In this document: positions 8,362 through 17,196 of the stretch, one piece after another
Layout: the number at the start of each line of letters is the position of its first letter
Position numbering within the stretch: the stretch's first letter is position 1
Source: Thermodesulfovibrionales bacterium
GTDB lineage: Bacteria > Nitrospirota > Thermodesulfovibrionia > Thermodesulfovibrionales > SM23-35
Assembly: GCA_030019415.1 (NCBI GenBank)
Contig: JASEEX010000010.1
Coordinates: 1 to 55,175, forward strand
Reading direction: 5' to 3'
Length of the DNA stretch: 55,175 bases
Notes under the pieces: generated by a model
What the model saw: the letters and a program-made list of their open reading frames with translations, nothing else
The model's database searches: none
What the model was told of the DNA's origin: nothing
Made by a program: the position numbers and the translations under genes

Positions 8362-8955
8362 TTACCCTCTATTAATTGCCTCCCTTAACTTTAAGGTATT
8401 CATGTGGCATATGGCGAGGGCGAGGGCATCTGCAGCGTCCTCGGTGAGAACGAAGCCTGGAGCATGGAGCATAAAGCATGGAGATAAAATCCTCATCACC
8501 ATCTCCTGGACCTGCCTTTTTTCAGCCCTTCCGTAACCGGTAATAGCCTTTTTAACCTCGAGGGCACTATATTCATAGACATTTAGACCCTGTGATGCAG
8601 CAGCAAGAAGCGCGATCCCCCTTGCCTGTCCGAGGTTTAATGCAGCCTTTGCATTCTTTGCAAAGAAGGCCTTCTCAACCACAGCCTCATGAGGGCTGTA
8701 TTCCCTTATAATGCCAATGAGGGCATCATAAAGTTTTTTTAGTCGCAGATAAAGTGGACTTTTTGGAGATAAAGTGATTCTCCCTGAGGTAATATAAGTG
8801 CACTCGCCATGTACCATTACGGTGCATGGCTCGTTACGCGTTACGCGTGACCCGTTACGGATTTCAATGATTCCATAACCACAGGTGACATTCCCTGGGT
8901 CGATGCCGAGGATTCTGATCTTATCTACCTGCTTATTTTTTTCTCGGTGCCTCAA
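8362..8955 (-). CDS. ruvC: Holliday junction resolvase RuvC, TTG start
   Basis: Dimeric endonuclease that cuts Holliday junctions. Acidic residues of the RNase H-like site are seen: D in ILGIDPG, E in AVVEKAFF, and two Asp in LTEDAADALALAICH. There is no ATG close to the conserved N-terminus; the TTG at 8955 lies 7 bases after a strong GGAGGAG, which overlaps the gmhA coding end, so I chose it (197 residues). Two local insertions look repeat-derived: residues about 35-50 from CGTAACG words (8829-8857) and about 165-175 from GGAGCAT/AAGCATGG words (8457-8485). Neither touches the active site. Confidence 0.93.
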   Translation of the reverse strand: MRHREKNKQVDKIRILGIDPGNVTCGYGIIEIRNGSRVTRNEPCTVMVHGECTYITSGRITLSPKSPLYLRLKKLYDALIGIIREYSPHEAVVEKAFFAKNAKAALNLGQARGIALLAAASQGLNVYEYSALEVKKAITGYGRAEKRQVQEMVMRILSPCFMLHAPGFVLTEDAADALALAICHMNTLKLREAINRG

Positions 8956-9517
8956 AGAGTATCTCCTCCACCATCCGGCAGAGAACATGTCCAAGCGTTA
9001 TATGTGTCTCCTGGATCCTTGGGGTGTTGTCGGATGGGACGATGAATGCATAAGTCGCCTTTGATGCAAACCTCTCTCCTCTTAAGCCAGTGAATGCAAC
9101 TGTTGTTAATCTCTTCTTCTTTGCAACATCCATTGCCTTAAGGACATTTGGTGAACTTCCGCTCGTACTGATGGCGATTACGATATCACCCTCATTTGAG
9201 ATGGATTTAAGCTGTTTTGCGAAGACCTCAGAGAAGTTATAATCGTTGGCAATGGATGTGATAACAGCCACATCTGTATTGAGTGCTATTGCCGGAAGGC
9301 TCGGACGTTCTTTCTTGTACCTATTAATAAACTCCGCTGCAATGTGAGAGGCATCAGTTGCGCTGCCACCATTACCAAAAAGGATCAATTTCTTTCCATC
9401 ATTGAAGGCTTTAGCAATAACCTTTGCTACCTCAAGTATTGTATCAACATTCTCCTTTACAAATTTCTTTTTGATCTCAATGCTTTCTTCGAAGACCTTA
9501 AATATCCTGTCTTTCAT
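8933..9517 (-). CDS. gmhA: Sedoheptulose-7-phosphate isomerase (GmhA-like)
   Basis: SIS-domain isomerase that turns sedoheptulose 7-phosphate into heptose 7-phosphate, first step of the ADP-heptose pathway for LPS core. Motifs: LILFGNGGSATDASHIAAEF about residues 43-62, IALNTDVAVITSIANDYN, and ISTSGSSPNVLKA near 117-129. The 194-residue length is normal. rfaE2 (29608-30063) supplies a later step and two GT9 heptosyltransferase-like genes are in the polysaccharide locus, which supports an LPS role. Other SIS isomerases (DiaA) are similar, but the context favours GmhA. It overlaps ruvC. Confidence 0.9.
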   Translation of the reverse strand: MKDRIFKVFEESIEIKKKFVKENVDTILEVAKVIAKAFNDGKKLILFGNGGSATDASHIAAEFINRYKKERPSLPAIALNTDVAVITSIANDYNFSEVFAKQLKSISNEGDIVIAISTSGSSPNVLKAMDVAKKKRLTTVAFTGLRGERFASKATYAFIVPSDNTPRIQETHITLGHVLCRMVEEILFEAPRKK

Positions 9518-9728
9518 GAGGGGTTCTTTCCAGCTTTAAAATGTACAAGCCTTTTTTTAGGGTCAGATTTTTATTAGAGTAACCCAAGAAGATTTTTATG
9601 TCAATCAGTAATCTTCTTATCTCCTAAAATAAAACAAACGAACTGTATAGGGAAGGCTGGCGAAGAATTTTTATACGACACCAGCATAACTTTTCACTTT
9701 TAACCATCAACTTTTAACTTTAAGTTGG

Positions 9729-10769
9729 CTATCTATAAGGAACAAAAACTACATCTCTTATCTCTGATGCAAGGCCTTCTTGTGAAGGGCCCAGAGCAGT
9801 TACCCTATAATTTCTCTTTGTTAAAGGTTTTTCTTTATCGAGGAATGCAGGGGTCTGGGTCTCTCCGATGAATATGAAACCCTCTTTTTTATCTATTTCT
9901 CTGTAAACCCTGTAACCGACTACCCATGTCTCAGGGGCCTCTCTCCAGATAAGATATACCTTTTCCTCTGTAATTACTGCCTGAAGTCCCTCAGGAGGAA
10001 ATGGCACGAATTCTGAAGGGTTTATCTCGAGCTCCTCTGATGCAGATCCCTCGTCCCTTGCCTCCCCTCCCCTAAGGTTTCTTATTATGTAGTAAACAGG
10101 CCTTTTTATAGAAAAGCTATCTCTGAAGGAGGTTCCCTTAATTGGTTCTTCGTTCACAGGCGTCAAAGGATATAGGCCTTTCTTATCACTTTTATAGATG
10201 TTATATAGAATTCCATCCCCTGCATCTTCCCACGTTAGCGTCAGCGAATCGTATTCGATTTTAAATAAAGGTCTTCTGGGAGGTGCTGGCGGGTCTTTTG
10301 GTTCTATCTCTATGATATTCGAGTCAATACTCGTTATACCTCTCAGATTCTGGGATATAATTTTATATCTATATTTAGAGCCGATTTTAAAGTCCCTATC
10401 TATATAGGACCGCTTGTCATTCTCAATAAAGGAGACTCTTTCAAAATCCCCCCTGCCCCCCTTTGACCCCTCTGCATCCCCCCTTACTAAGGGGGGAATT
10501 AAAGGGGGGTGTGGGGGGATTGATTTCATCAGATAAAACCCCTTTATCATTTGCTCCTTATTCTTTGGAAAGTCCCAAAAAAGGATAATCTCTGATTCTC
10601 TATGAATTGCCCTGAGCCCTGTGGGAGGATCTGGCTTTTCATACGATTTCAAAGTAGGATCACCTTTTTTACCACATGAAACGAGTAAGAAGTAGACAGT
10701 AAACAGTAGACAGCATACAGTAAAAGAAAAACTTCTGACTTCTGACTTCTGACTCCTGACTATTCTCAT
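9729..10769 (-). CDS. Lipoprotein with fibronectin type III-like domains
   Basis: Predicted outer-membrane or periplasmic lipoprotein of 346 residues. The signal peptide ends in the lipobox LLVSC-GKKGDP (Cys about 32), a GKKGDP start also seen in small LptM-type lipoproteins beside argH/lysA. The body contains two or three fibronectin III-like beta domains (PPTGLRAIHRESEIILFWD, PPAPPRRPLF..., PPEGLQAVITEEKVYLIWRE). A proline/glycine insert (SIPPHPPLIPPLVRGDAEG and on, about residues 84-110) is encoded by a C/G-rich dispersed repeat. The signal peptide is built from octamer and TACTGT-type repeats. It overlaps argH by 4 bases (ATGA). Function unknown. Confidence 0.8.
   Translation of the reverse strand: MRIVRSQKSEVRSFSFTVCCLLFTVYFLLVSCGKKGDPTLKSYEKPDPPTGLRAIHRESEIILFWDFPKNKEQMIKGFYLMKSIPPHPPLIPPLVRGDAEGSKGGRGDFERVSFIENDKRSYIDRDFKIGSKYRYKIISQNLRGITSIDSNIIEIEPKDPPAPPRRPLFKIEYDSLTLTWEDAGDGILYNIYKSDKKGLYPLTPVNEEPIKGTSFRDSFSIKRPVYYIIRNLRGGEARDEGSASEELEINPSEFVPFPPEGLQAVITEEKVYLIWREAPETWVVGYRVYREIDKKEGFIFIGETQTPAFLDKEKPLTKRNYRVTALGPSQEGLASEIRDVVFVPYR
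10444..10522. repeat. C-run/G-run palindromic repeat inside lipoprotein gene
   Basis: AATCCCCCC ... CTTACTAAGGGGGG ... ATTAAAGGGG: an imperfect inverted repeat about 79 bases long, in frame. A related copy lies at 43565-43618 inside a glycosyltransferase gene. Confidence 0.85.
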
Positions 10770-12139
10770 CTTATCAGCTGATTGAGTCTCTTTATCTGTC
10801 TTCTGACCTCATCTGGTGATGTGCCGCCCTGGGAAATTTTGAGCCTTACAGATTCTTCTGCCTTTAGGCAGGAATAGATATCGTCTGTAATTAGCTTAGA
10901 AAAGGTTTTTAATTCTTTTAGTGTGAGTTCTTCAAGTTTCTTTTTCTTCCTAATGCAATAGAGGACAATCTTGCCCGTGATTCCATGTGCCTTCCTGAAA
11001 GGTAATCCCTTCTTTACTAAGTATTCCGCGACATCGGTTGCAGTCGAATATCCTTCTTTAGCAGTCTCATGCATCCTCTCTGTGTTGAATTTTACGCCGG
11101 GTAGCATTTCGTTCAAGACAATAAGGCAGGATTTGATGGTATCAACAGTATCGAAGAGAGGTGGCTTATCTTCCTGTAAATCTCTGTTGTATGACAGAGG
11201 CAATCCCTTCATTATGGTCAGAAGTGAAAAGAGGTTACCATAGACCCTACCCGCCTTTCCCCTGATGAGTTCTGCTACATCCGGGTTCTTCTTCTGTGGC
11301 ATTGCGCTTGACCCTGTTGTGAAGGCCTCAGGCAGTTCGATGAATCCGAATTCCTCAGTTGACCACAATACAAGCTCCTCGGCGAGTCTCGAGAGGTGCA
11401 TGATGAGTATGGCTGCATTAGATAGAAACTCTATTACGAAGTCTCTGTCAGATACAGTATCAATACTGTTTTTAGATATATCATCAAAACCGAGAAGTTT
11501 TGCTACATAGATCCTGTCTATGGGAAAAGTCGTACCTGCAATTGCAGATGCTCCCAAGGGGAGGACATTTATCCTTTCAAACGCATTTTTAAGTCTTTCC
11601 TCATCCCTCTGCAGCATCTCAACATAGGCAAGGAGGTGATGAGACAGCAGCACCGGCTGTGCCCTTTGTAGATGTGTATAGCCGGGCATCAGTGAGTTGA
11701 GGTGTTTTGTAGCAATATTAAGAAGTGTCTTCTGGAATTCCTTTATAAATGATATTATCTCTTTTGCCTCTTCCCTGAGATACAATCTGATGTCAAGTGC
11801 TACCTGATCATTCCTCGACCTCGCTGTATGGAGTTTTCCACCCACCTCGCCTATCTTTCTTATTAATGCAGCCTCGATATTCATATGGACATCCTCGAGG
11901 TCTTCTCTGAACCTGAATTTTCCGTTTTCTATCTCTCTGGCTATCTCTTCAAGCCCATTTACTATCTTTTCAGAATCTTCTTTAGTGATGATGCCCTGCT
12001 TACCGAGCATCTTTGCATGTGCAATGCTTCCCTTAATATCATATCTCCAGAGGCGGTTATCAAAAGATATGGATTCCGTGAAGTGCTCTGCGATCTTTGA
12101 TGTCTCTCTCTTGAACCTTCCTGCCCATGGTTTTTTCAT
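10766..12139 (-). CDS. argH: Argininosuccinate lyase
   Basis: Last enzyme of arginine synthesis, splitting argininosuccinate into arginine and fumarate; a cytoplasmic homotetramer of the fumarase/aspartase superfamily. At 457 residues it starts MKKPWAGRFKRETSKIAEHF, the family start, and carries the signature GSSAMPQKKNPD near 277 and the HTARSRNDQVALD block near 105. No other arginine genes are in the window. It is first in the run with the lipoprotein downstream (4-base overlap), divergent from the flavoprotein at 12313. Confidence 0.97.
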   Translation of the reverse strand: MKKPWAGRFKRETSKIAEHFTESISFDNRLWRYDIKGSIAHAKMLGKQGIITKEDSEKIVNGLEEIAREIENGKFRFREDLEDVHMNIEAALIRKIGEVGGKLHTARSRNDQVALDIRLYLREEAKEIISFIKEFQKTLLNIATKHLNSLMPGYTHLQRAQPVLLSHHLLAYVEMLQRDEERLKNAFERINVLPLGASAIAGTTFPIDRIYVAKLLGFDDISKNSIDTVSDRDFVIEFLSNAAILIMHLSRLAEELVLWSTEEFGFIELPEAFTTGSSAMPQKKNPDVAELIRGKAGRVYGNLFSLLTIMKGLPLSYNRDLQEDKPPLFDTVDTIKSCLIVLNEMLPGVKFNTERMHETAKEGYSTATDVAEYLVKKGLPFRKAHGITGKIVLYCIRKKKKLEELTLKELKTFSKLITDDIYSCLKAEESVRLKISQGGTSPDEVRRQIKRLNQLIR

Positions 12140-12217
12140 ACCCCAAACCCCATTATAGTAAACGTCAAAAATAAATTGACAAACCGCTATCTAATAACAT
12201 CTTTAGAGATTTTTAAA

Positions 12218-12245
12218 TTGACAATGCATAATTCCAAAATATAAT
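12218..12245 (+). promoter_or_regulatory. Sigma-70 consensus promoter
   Basis: TTGACA (12218-12223), 16-base spacer, TATAAT (12240-12245): both hexamers perfect. It points at the flavoprotein gene starting 68 bases downstream. Confidence 0.75.
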
Positions 12246-12312
12246 ATACCAAAATTCGAATAAGATTATTCATAAATCTACGAGGTAATACATTCTGTAC
12301 CTGCAGGCCTGA

Positions 12313-12891
12313 ATGAAGATAATTGCATTTCTCGGAAGCCCAAGGAAAAATGGCAATACAGAACTTCTTCTTAAAGAGGCAATAAAGGGGATAAAGAATT
12401 CAGGATTTAAAGTTCGTGTCTTCAACCTGAATCGCATGAACATCTCACCCTGCCAGAACTGTGGAGGATGTGAACACACAGGTTTATGTATCTTTGAAGA
12501 TGATATGGCACAAATCTATAATGCAATCAGAGAGGCTGATAGGATAATCCTTGCTTCTCCTATCTTTTTCTTAGGGGTGAGTGCTCAGGCTAAGATAATG
12601 GTAGACAGATGCCAGTGCTTCTGGTATGAGAAATACCTATTGAAAAAACCGATACCTGAGGGTCCATACGGTAGAAGGGGGCTTTTATTATTAGTAGGTG
12701 GTCAAAAGAAAGAAATTGGCATTCACTGCGCTGAAGCTACAGTAAAGGCCTTCTTCAGGACAATCAGTGTTTCTGAACATAAGACCCTGAGATTTTTAGG
12801 TGTTGACTCAAAGGGTGCTATTGTCAATCACCCAACAGCGTTGAGCGAAGCCTATAAGGCAGGAAAAAAACTAATCGCTTCAAACAAATAA
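12313..12891 (+). CDS. NAD(P)H-dependent FMN reductase / iron-sulfur flavoprotein
   Basis: Flavodoxin-fold protein of 192 residues of the NADPH-dependent FMN reductase family. Residues 1-40 give the flavin phosphate loop (FLGSPRKNGNTELLL), followed by SPCQNCGGCEHTGLCIFEDDM (about 41-61) with a CxxCxxC...C cluster as in iron-sulfur flavoproteins of methanogens and anaerobes. Thus it may carry an [4Fe-4S] cluster as well as FMN. It has a perfect-consensus promoter upstream and is followed at 10 bases by the AhpD-like gene, so the two probably form a redox operon. Substrate unknown. Confidence 0.85.
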   Translation: MKIIAFLGSPRKNGNTELLLKEAIKGIKNSGFKVRVFNLNRMNISPCQNCGGCEHTGLCIFEDDMAQIYNAIREADRIILASPIFFLGVSAQAKIMVDRCQCFWYEKYLLKKPIPEGPYGRRGLLLLVGGQKKEIGIHCAEATVKAFFRTISVSEHKTLRFLGVDSKGAIVNHPTALSEAYKAGKKLIASNK

Positions 12892-12901
12892 GGAGGTCAA
12901 A

Positions 12902-13231
12902 ATGGTTTCAAAATTACCAGAGCAGTATCTGAACATAAAAAAGAGGTTTAAAAAATACTTCAGGGCCCTCGATAACCTTGGTAAGGCTGCGAGGGGATCA
13001 GGCCCTCTTGATGAGAAGACATCACACCTCATACAGTTAGCAGCCTCTGCTGCTATAAGGTCTGAGGGCTCTGTTCATTCCCATACGAGAAGGGCTTTAG
13101 AGGTAGGTGCAAAACCTGAAGAAATATATCATGCGATAATCCTGCTAGCAAGCACCATTGGATTTCCTACAGTATCTGCTGCATTGAGCTGGGCTGATGA
13201 TATTATAAAAAGAAAGAGTTCAAAGAAATAA
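12902..13231 (+). CDS. Carboxymuconolactone decarboxylase (AhpD-like) family protein
   Basis: A 109-residue all-helical protein of the CMD/AhpD family with a strong ribosome site (AAGGAGGTC). The family core AASAAIRSEGSVHSHTRRAL... is present, but where peroxidase AhpD members have C-x-x-C-x3-H this one has S-V-H-S-H, so both redox cysteines are missing and thiol peroxidase activity is unlikely. It is co-transcribed with the flavoprotein. CMD members without cysteines occur, with unknown role; binding or decarboxylase activity cannot be read from sequence. Confidence 0.85.
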   Translation: MVSKLPEQYLNIKKRFKKYFRALDNLGKAARGSGPLDEKTSHLIQLAASAAIRSEGSVHSHTRRALEVGAKPEEIYHAIILLASTIGFPTVSAALSWADDIIKRKSSKK

Positions 13232-13233
13232 TT

Positions 13234-13887
13234 TCATTTTTCCGTATTCCTTTCCCATCCGTATCTCCCGATGAGGGGTACAAATACACATGGGGTATGG
13301 TATTCTTCGGTGAGCCTGCTCTCGGACTTTTTGACCTTTAAAAGTTGTTGTGAGAAACGCTCTCCAACAGGGGCAATAATTGTACCTCCTTGAGATAGCT
13401 GCGGGATAAGAGGGCCTGGAATCCTTGGGGTTCCAGCAGTGATCATGATCCTGTCAAAGGGTGCCTCCTCTGGCCATCCGAGGGTTCCGTTACCAACCTT
13501 AACATGTATGTTGTTATAACCGAGGGAACGAAGCGTTTCCAAAGCTCTCTCAGCAAGCAGCGCAACACGCTCGACTGTATACACCTCCTTTGAAAGTTCA
13601 GCTAAGATTGCTGCCTGATATCCTGAACCCGTGCCTATCTCCAATACCTTCTCGTTTCCCTTAAGTTCGAGCAGCTCTGTCATGATTGCCACCATATAAG
13701 GTTGTGAAATAGTCTGCCCTTCACCAATAGGGAGGGCCATATCGTCATAGGCCTTATACTGGATGGGTTCATCAACAAAGAGATGTCTTGGGACCTTTTT
13801 CATTACCTTCAAAACGCGCTTATCTTTAATTCCTCTCGGAATGAGCTGGGTTATTACCATAAACTCTCTTAATTCTTCAAAGCCCAT
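13234..13887 (-). CDS. pcm: Protein-L-isoaspartate O-methyltransferase
   Basis: SAM-dependent repair enzyme that methylates L-isoaspartyl residues of damaged proteins. Rossmann motif I VLEIGTGSGYQAAIL near 80, the substrate-binding AYDDMALPIGEGQTISQPYM block near 47-66, and FDRIMITAGTPRIP near 150 are typical. Length 217 is normal. The ATG overlaps the FAD gene's stop (TAATG) upstream. surE, a frequent partner of pcm in stress operons, lies two genes upstream. Confidence 0.95.
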   Translation of the reverse strand: MGFEELREFMVITQLIPRGIKDKRVLKVMKKVPRHLFVDEPIQYKAYDDMALPIGEGQTISQPYMVAIMTELLELKGNEKVLEIGTGSGYQAAILAELSKEVYTVERVALLAERALETLRSLGYNNIHVKVGNGTLGWPEEAPFDRIMITAGTPRIPGPLIPQLSQGGTIIAPVGERFSQQLLKVKKSESRLTEEYHTPCVFVPLIGRYGWERNTEK

Positions 13888-15272
13888 TAGCCCAGCCTTT
13901 CTGCTATCTCCCTTGCAGCTATCATCCCTGAGGTAGATGCCTGGATAAGCCCCCTGCTTACTCCTGCCCCATCACCAATAGCAAAGAGGTTTTCTATTTC
14001 GGTCTCGAGGGATTCTGTCAGTTTAGGATATCTCGAGTAAAACTTCACCTCGGCTCCATAGAGGAGGGTATGTTCTGAATTTACACCAGGGGCAACTTTA
14101 TTGAGGGCCTCAAGCATCTCGAGGATGTCAGATATATAACGATAGGGTATGACAAAACTTAAATCACCCGGTGTCGCATCCTTGAGAGTTGGCTCTACAC
14201 CTCCTTTTGATATCCTCTCATACGTTGATCGCCTTCCCTGTTTTAAATCTCCAAGCCTCTGGACAATCACACCCTTGCCGAGAAGATTTGCAAGCTCTGC
14301 TATGTATCTTCCATACAATATGGGTTCATCAAAGGGCTCTGTAAAGGATGTGCTGACTAAAAGTGCGAAGTTTGTATTATTCGTCTTCCTGTTTGCATAG
14401 CTATGACCATTGACAGTCCAGATACCCTTGAGGTATTCCTTTACAACCTCACCATAGGGATTTACACAGAATGTCCTCACCCTGTCACGGAACTTTCTTG
14501 AATGGAATATGAGCTTTGGTTCATAGGTTATCTTTGTTAGCGGTTCAAATACAGAAGCAGGTACTTCGACCCTCAAGCCTATATCAACCGGGTTTCTGAA
14601 AAGTGTAAGATGCAGTCTCTTTGCTTCTCTTTCGAGCCACCTCGAACCCTCCCTGCCGGGGGCAAGGATCAGGAATTTAGAGTAAAGACTTTTGTCAGCT
14701 TTAAGCTTGATACCAGCTACCTTCCCCTTTTTTGTAATCACCCTTTCGGCTTCCGAATTGAATAGGATTTCTACTTTTCGATTGAGGTCTTCCTTAATCT
14801 TTTTCAGAAGCGCCTTGCACCGATCGGTACCTATATGTCTTATCCTCGAAGGTACAAAAAGAAGATTATTTTCTGAGGCAAGCCTTTCTATTTCATGTAT
14901 CCCTTCTGTATTGCCTCCGTATGTTTCTTTTGGGGCACCGTATCTTACATAGATTTCATCTACATAATTTATTAGAGATTTTAGTCTATCTATATCTATG
15001 TATCTCGAAAGAAAACCGCCAACCTCGGGAGAAAGGTTTAATTTCCCATCACTGAAGGCCCCTGCACCACCCCATCCACTGAGAAGTGCGCATTCAGGAC
15101 AGGTTGTGCATGAAATCTCTTTTACCTTCATTGGGCATATCCTTTTGTCGAGGTCCTTTCCCTTTTCGATGATAAGGATCTTTGCATCTTCCTTCTGCTC
15201 GAGAATTTCGAGGGCAGAGAATATACCGGCAGGACCAGCTCCGACGATTATTACATCATAATATCTTTCCAA
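13887..15272 (-). CDS. FAD-dependent dehydrogenase (COG2509-like)
   Basis: Flavoprotein of 461 residues with an N-terminal FAD-binding Rossmann fold (DVIIVGAGPAGIFSALEIL, residues 6-24). A cysteine-rich stretch CPMKVKEISCTTCPECALL near 46-64 precedes GWGGAGAFSDGKLNLSPEVGG, the hallmark of the uncharacterised FAD-dependent dehydrogenase group, and LFAIGDGAGVSRGLIQASTSG is the C-terminal FAD motif. Substrate is not known. It sits between surE (9 bases) and pcm (overlap), so it is probably in a stress/repair operon. Confidence 0.88.
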   Translation of the reverse strand: MERYYDVIIVGAGPAGIFSALEILEQKEDAKILIIEKGKDLDKRICPMKVKEISCTTCPECALLSGWGGAGAFSDGKLNLSPEVGGFLSRYIDIDRLKSLINYVDEIYVRYGAPKETYGGNTEGIHEIERLASENNLLFVPSRIRHIGTDRCKALLKKIKEDLNRKVEILFNSEAERVITKKGKVAGIKLKADKSLYSKFLILAPGREGSRWLEREAKRLHLTLFRNPVDIGLRVEVPASVFEPLTKITYEPKLIFHSRKFRDRVRTFCVNPYGEVVKEYLKGIWTVNGHSYANRKTNNTNFALLVSTSFTEPFDEPILYGRYIAELANLLGKGVIVQRLGDLKQGRRSTYERISKGGVEPTLKDATPGDLSFVIPYRYISDILEMLEALNKVAPGVNSEHTLLYGAEVKFYSRYPKLTESLETEIENLFAIGDGAGVSRGLIQASTSGMIAAREIAERLG

Positions 15273-15281
15273 CGGCTTATT

Positions 15282-16043
15282 CTAAATCTTTAAGTGAAAA
15301 TTCGCTCTCAAGAAATTCAAAGCCTCGTAATTTGTGAGATCAAGGTGGATAGGTGTGATGGAGACATAGCCGTCCTTTACAGCCTGAACATCCGTATCTT
15401 CAGCATGCTCCAGGCAGAGTTGGCTCCCGCCAAGCCAGTAGTGCCTTTTTCCCCTCGGGTCATGTATTTCCTGAATAGAATTGTTATAAACCATCTTACC
15501 CTGGCGTGTAAACTTTACTCCGAGGATTTTACTTTTATCCATATTTGGTACATTTATATTCAATAGTGTGTCAGATGGAAGTGATTTCTCGAGAATAGAT
15601 CTTCCAATATTTATGGCAAAGGCAGATGCAGTTTCGAAATGAAGGGGTTGTGTCTCTTCTCCTGTAACAAGAGAGATGGCAAAGGATGGAATGCCCAGTA
15701 TTGTACCTTCTATTGCACCAGAGACGGTACCTGAATAGGTAATATCACCTCCAAGATTACCACCTCTGTTTATCCCTGATGCAATAAGTGCAGGCCTTTC
15801 AGGTAAAAGCTTGCTTACACCTAATATTACGCAATCTGTCGGAGTGCCATCAATACTGTAAACACCTTCTCTAAGTTCTTCTACCTTTAGTGGTCTATGT
15901 AATGTCAGGGAATGGCTTACTGCACTTCTTTCTCTATCAGGAGCAACAATATACACATACCCGAGTTCTTTCATCACCCTGGAAAGGGCAATAAGACCAG
16001 GGGAATGAATCCCATCATCATTTGTGACAAGGACAACTGGCAT
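15282..16043 (-). CDS. surE: 5'-nucleotidase SurE
   Basis: Metal-dependent 5'/3'-nucleotidase and exopolyphosphatase. The N-terminal VVLVTNDDGIHSPGL (with metal Asp-Asp), then APDRERSAVSHSLTLHRPL, SGINRGGNLGGDITYSGTVSGA and GTPTDCVILG are signature blocks. I take the ATG at 16043 (MPVVLVTNDDG), giving about 253 residues, the family length. The frame stays open to an ATG at 16115 but neither start has a good ribosome site, and the longer N-terminus is not SurE-like. Divergent from purM. Confidence 0.94.
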   Translation of the reverse strand: MPVVLVTNDDGIHSPGLIALSRVMKELGYVYIVAPDRERSAVSHSLTLHRPLKVEELREGVYSIDGTPTDCVILGVSKLLPERPALIASGINRGGNLGGDITYSGTVSGAIEGTILGIPSFAISLVTGEETQPLHFETASAFAINIGRSILEKSLPSDTLLNINVPNMDKSKILGVKFTRQGKMVYNNSIQEIHDPRGKRHYWLGGSQLCLEHAEDTDVQAVKDGYVSITPIHLDLTNYEALNFLRANFHLKI

Positions 16044-16161
16044 CATTGATATTTTATCAGAATAATAGGCTTCTTTGAAGAGCGAATTTGCCCTTGCCTT
16101 TTGTAGCACGTTCATGCAATATATTAAGGCATCAAAATCTCCCCCTTAAAGAATAAGAACT

Positions 16162-17196
16162 ATGAGTAGCGAACTTACCTATAAGAAGTCCGGAGTTGAT
16201 ATTTATGAAGGTGATAGGTTTGTGAGCCTCATCTCTCCCATGGCAAAGAGGACATTCAGACCTGAGGTCATGACAGAAATTGGTTTTTTCAGCGCCCTTT
16301 TTAAGCTCGACCTGACAAGATATAAGGAGCCAGTGCTTGTAAGTGGTACGGATGGAGTGGGCACTAAGCTAAAGATAGCCTTTATGATGGACAGGCATGA
16401 TATAATCGGCATAGATCTTGTCGCCATGTGTGTAAATGATATACTCACCGCTGGTGCAGAACCCTTATTTTTTCTTGACTATCTTGCAACAGGTAAACTC
16501 CATGCAGAGAAGGCATTAAAGGTTATCGAAGGAATAGTCAAGGGCTGTAAAGAGGCAGGTTGTTCTCTTATAGGTGGCGAGACGGCTGAAATGCCAGGAT
16601 TTTATCCTGAGGGTGAATATGACGTTGCAGGTTTTTCTGTCGGTATAGTGGAAAAAGAAAAGATAATAAATGGCTCGAGCATAAGAGAAGGAGATGTCAT
16701 CATAGGCCTTGCATCAAATGGCCTCCACAGTAATGGATACTCCCTTGTGAGAAGACTTTTCTTTAATTTAAAGAAGATGGGTGTAGATACATACATCCCT
16801 GATCTCGGGACCACACTCGGAGAGGAGCTTCTCAGACCTACGAGAATATACGTAAAGGCATTTATGACTTTAAGAGACAATTTTGAGATAAAGGGTATGG
16901 CTCATATTACGGGTGGAGGGATTCCAGGAAACCTTCCGAGAATATTGCCTGAAGGCACGGGTGCAAATATTAGAATCGGTTCATGGCCTGTACCACCAAT
17001 TTTTGACCTCATAAAAAAGATTGGAAACATAGCAGATGAAGAGATGAAGAGGACCTTTAATATGGGGATAGGTTATATTATGGTCGCCTCCGAGGAGGTA
17101 TCAGAAAGAGTCGTTTCCTTGCTAAATGCGGCTGGATACAAGGTATTTATAATCGGTAATATAGAGAAAGGAGGTAAAGGTGTTAGATATTCATAA
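16162..17196 (+). CDS. purM: Phosphoribosylformylglycinamidine cyclo-ligase (AIR synthetase)
   Basis: ATP-dependent cyclisation of FGAM to AIR in purine synthesis. A 344-residue PurM with TYKKSGVDIYEGDRFVS at the start, VSGTDGVGTKLKIA and IGIDLVAMCVNDILTAGAEP, GCSLIGGETAEMPGFY, GLASNGLHSNGYSLVR and MAHITGGGIPGNLPRILP: all conserved segments. It overlaps the following M23 gene by 17 bases; no other pur genes are in the window. Confidence 0.97.
   Translation: MSSELTYKKSGVDIYEGDRFVSLISPMAKRTFRPEVMTEIGFFSALFKLDLTRYKEPVLVSGTDGVGTKLKIAFMMDRHDIIGIDLVAMCVNDILTAGAEPLFFLDYLATGKLHAEKALKVIEGIVKGCKEAGCSLIGGETAEMPGFYPEGEYDVAGFSVGIVEKEKIINGSSIREGDVIIGLASNGLHSNGYSLVRRLFFNLKKMGVDTYIPDLGTTLGEELLRPTRIYVKAFMTLRDNFEIKGMAHITGGGIPGNLPRILPEGTGANIRIGSWPVPPIFDLIKKIGNIADEEMKRTFNMGIGYIMVASEEVSERVVSLLNAAGYKVFIIGNIEKGGKGVRYS

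Noticed and set aside
12152-12168. argH promoter TTGACG...TATAAT on minus
   Set aside because: Spacer is only 5 bases; TATAAT alone at that place is weak evidence.
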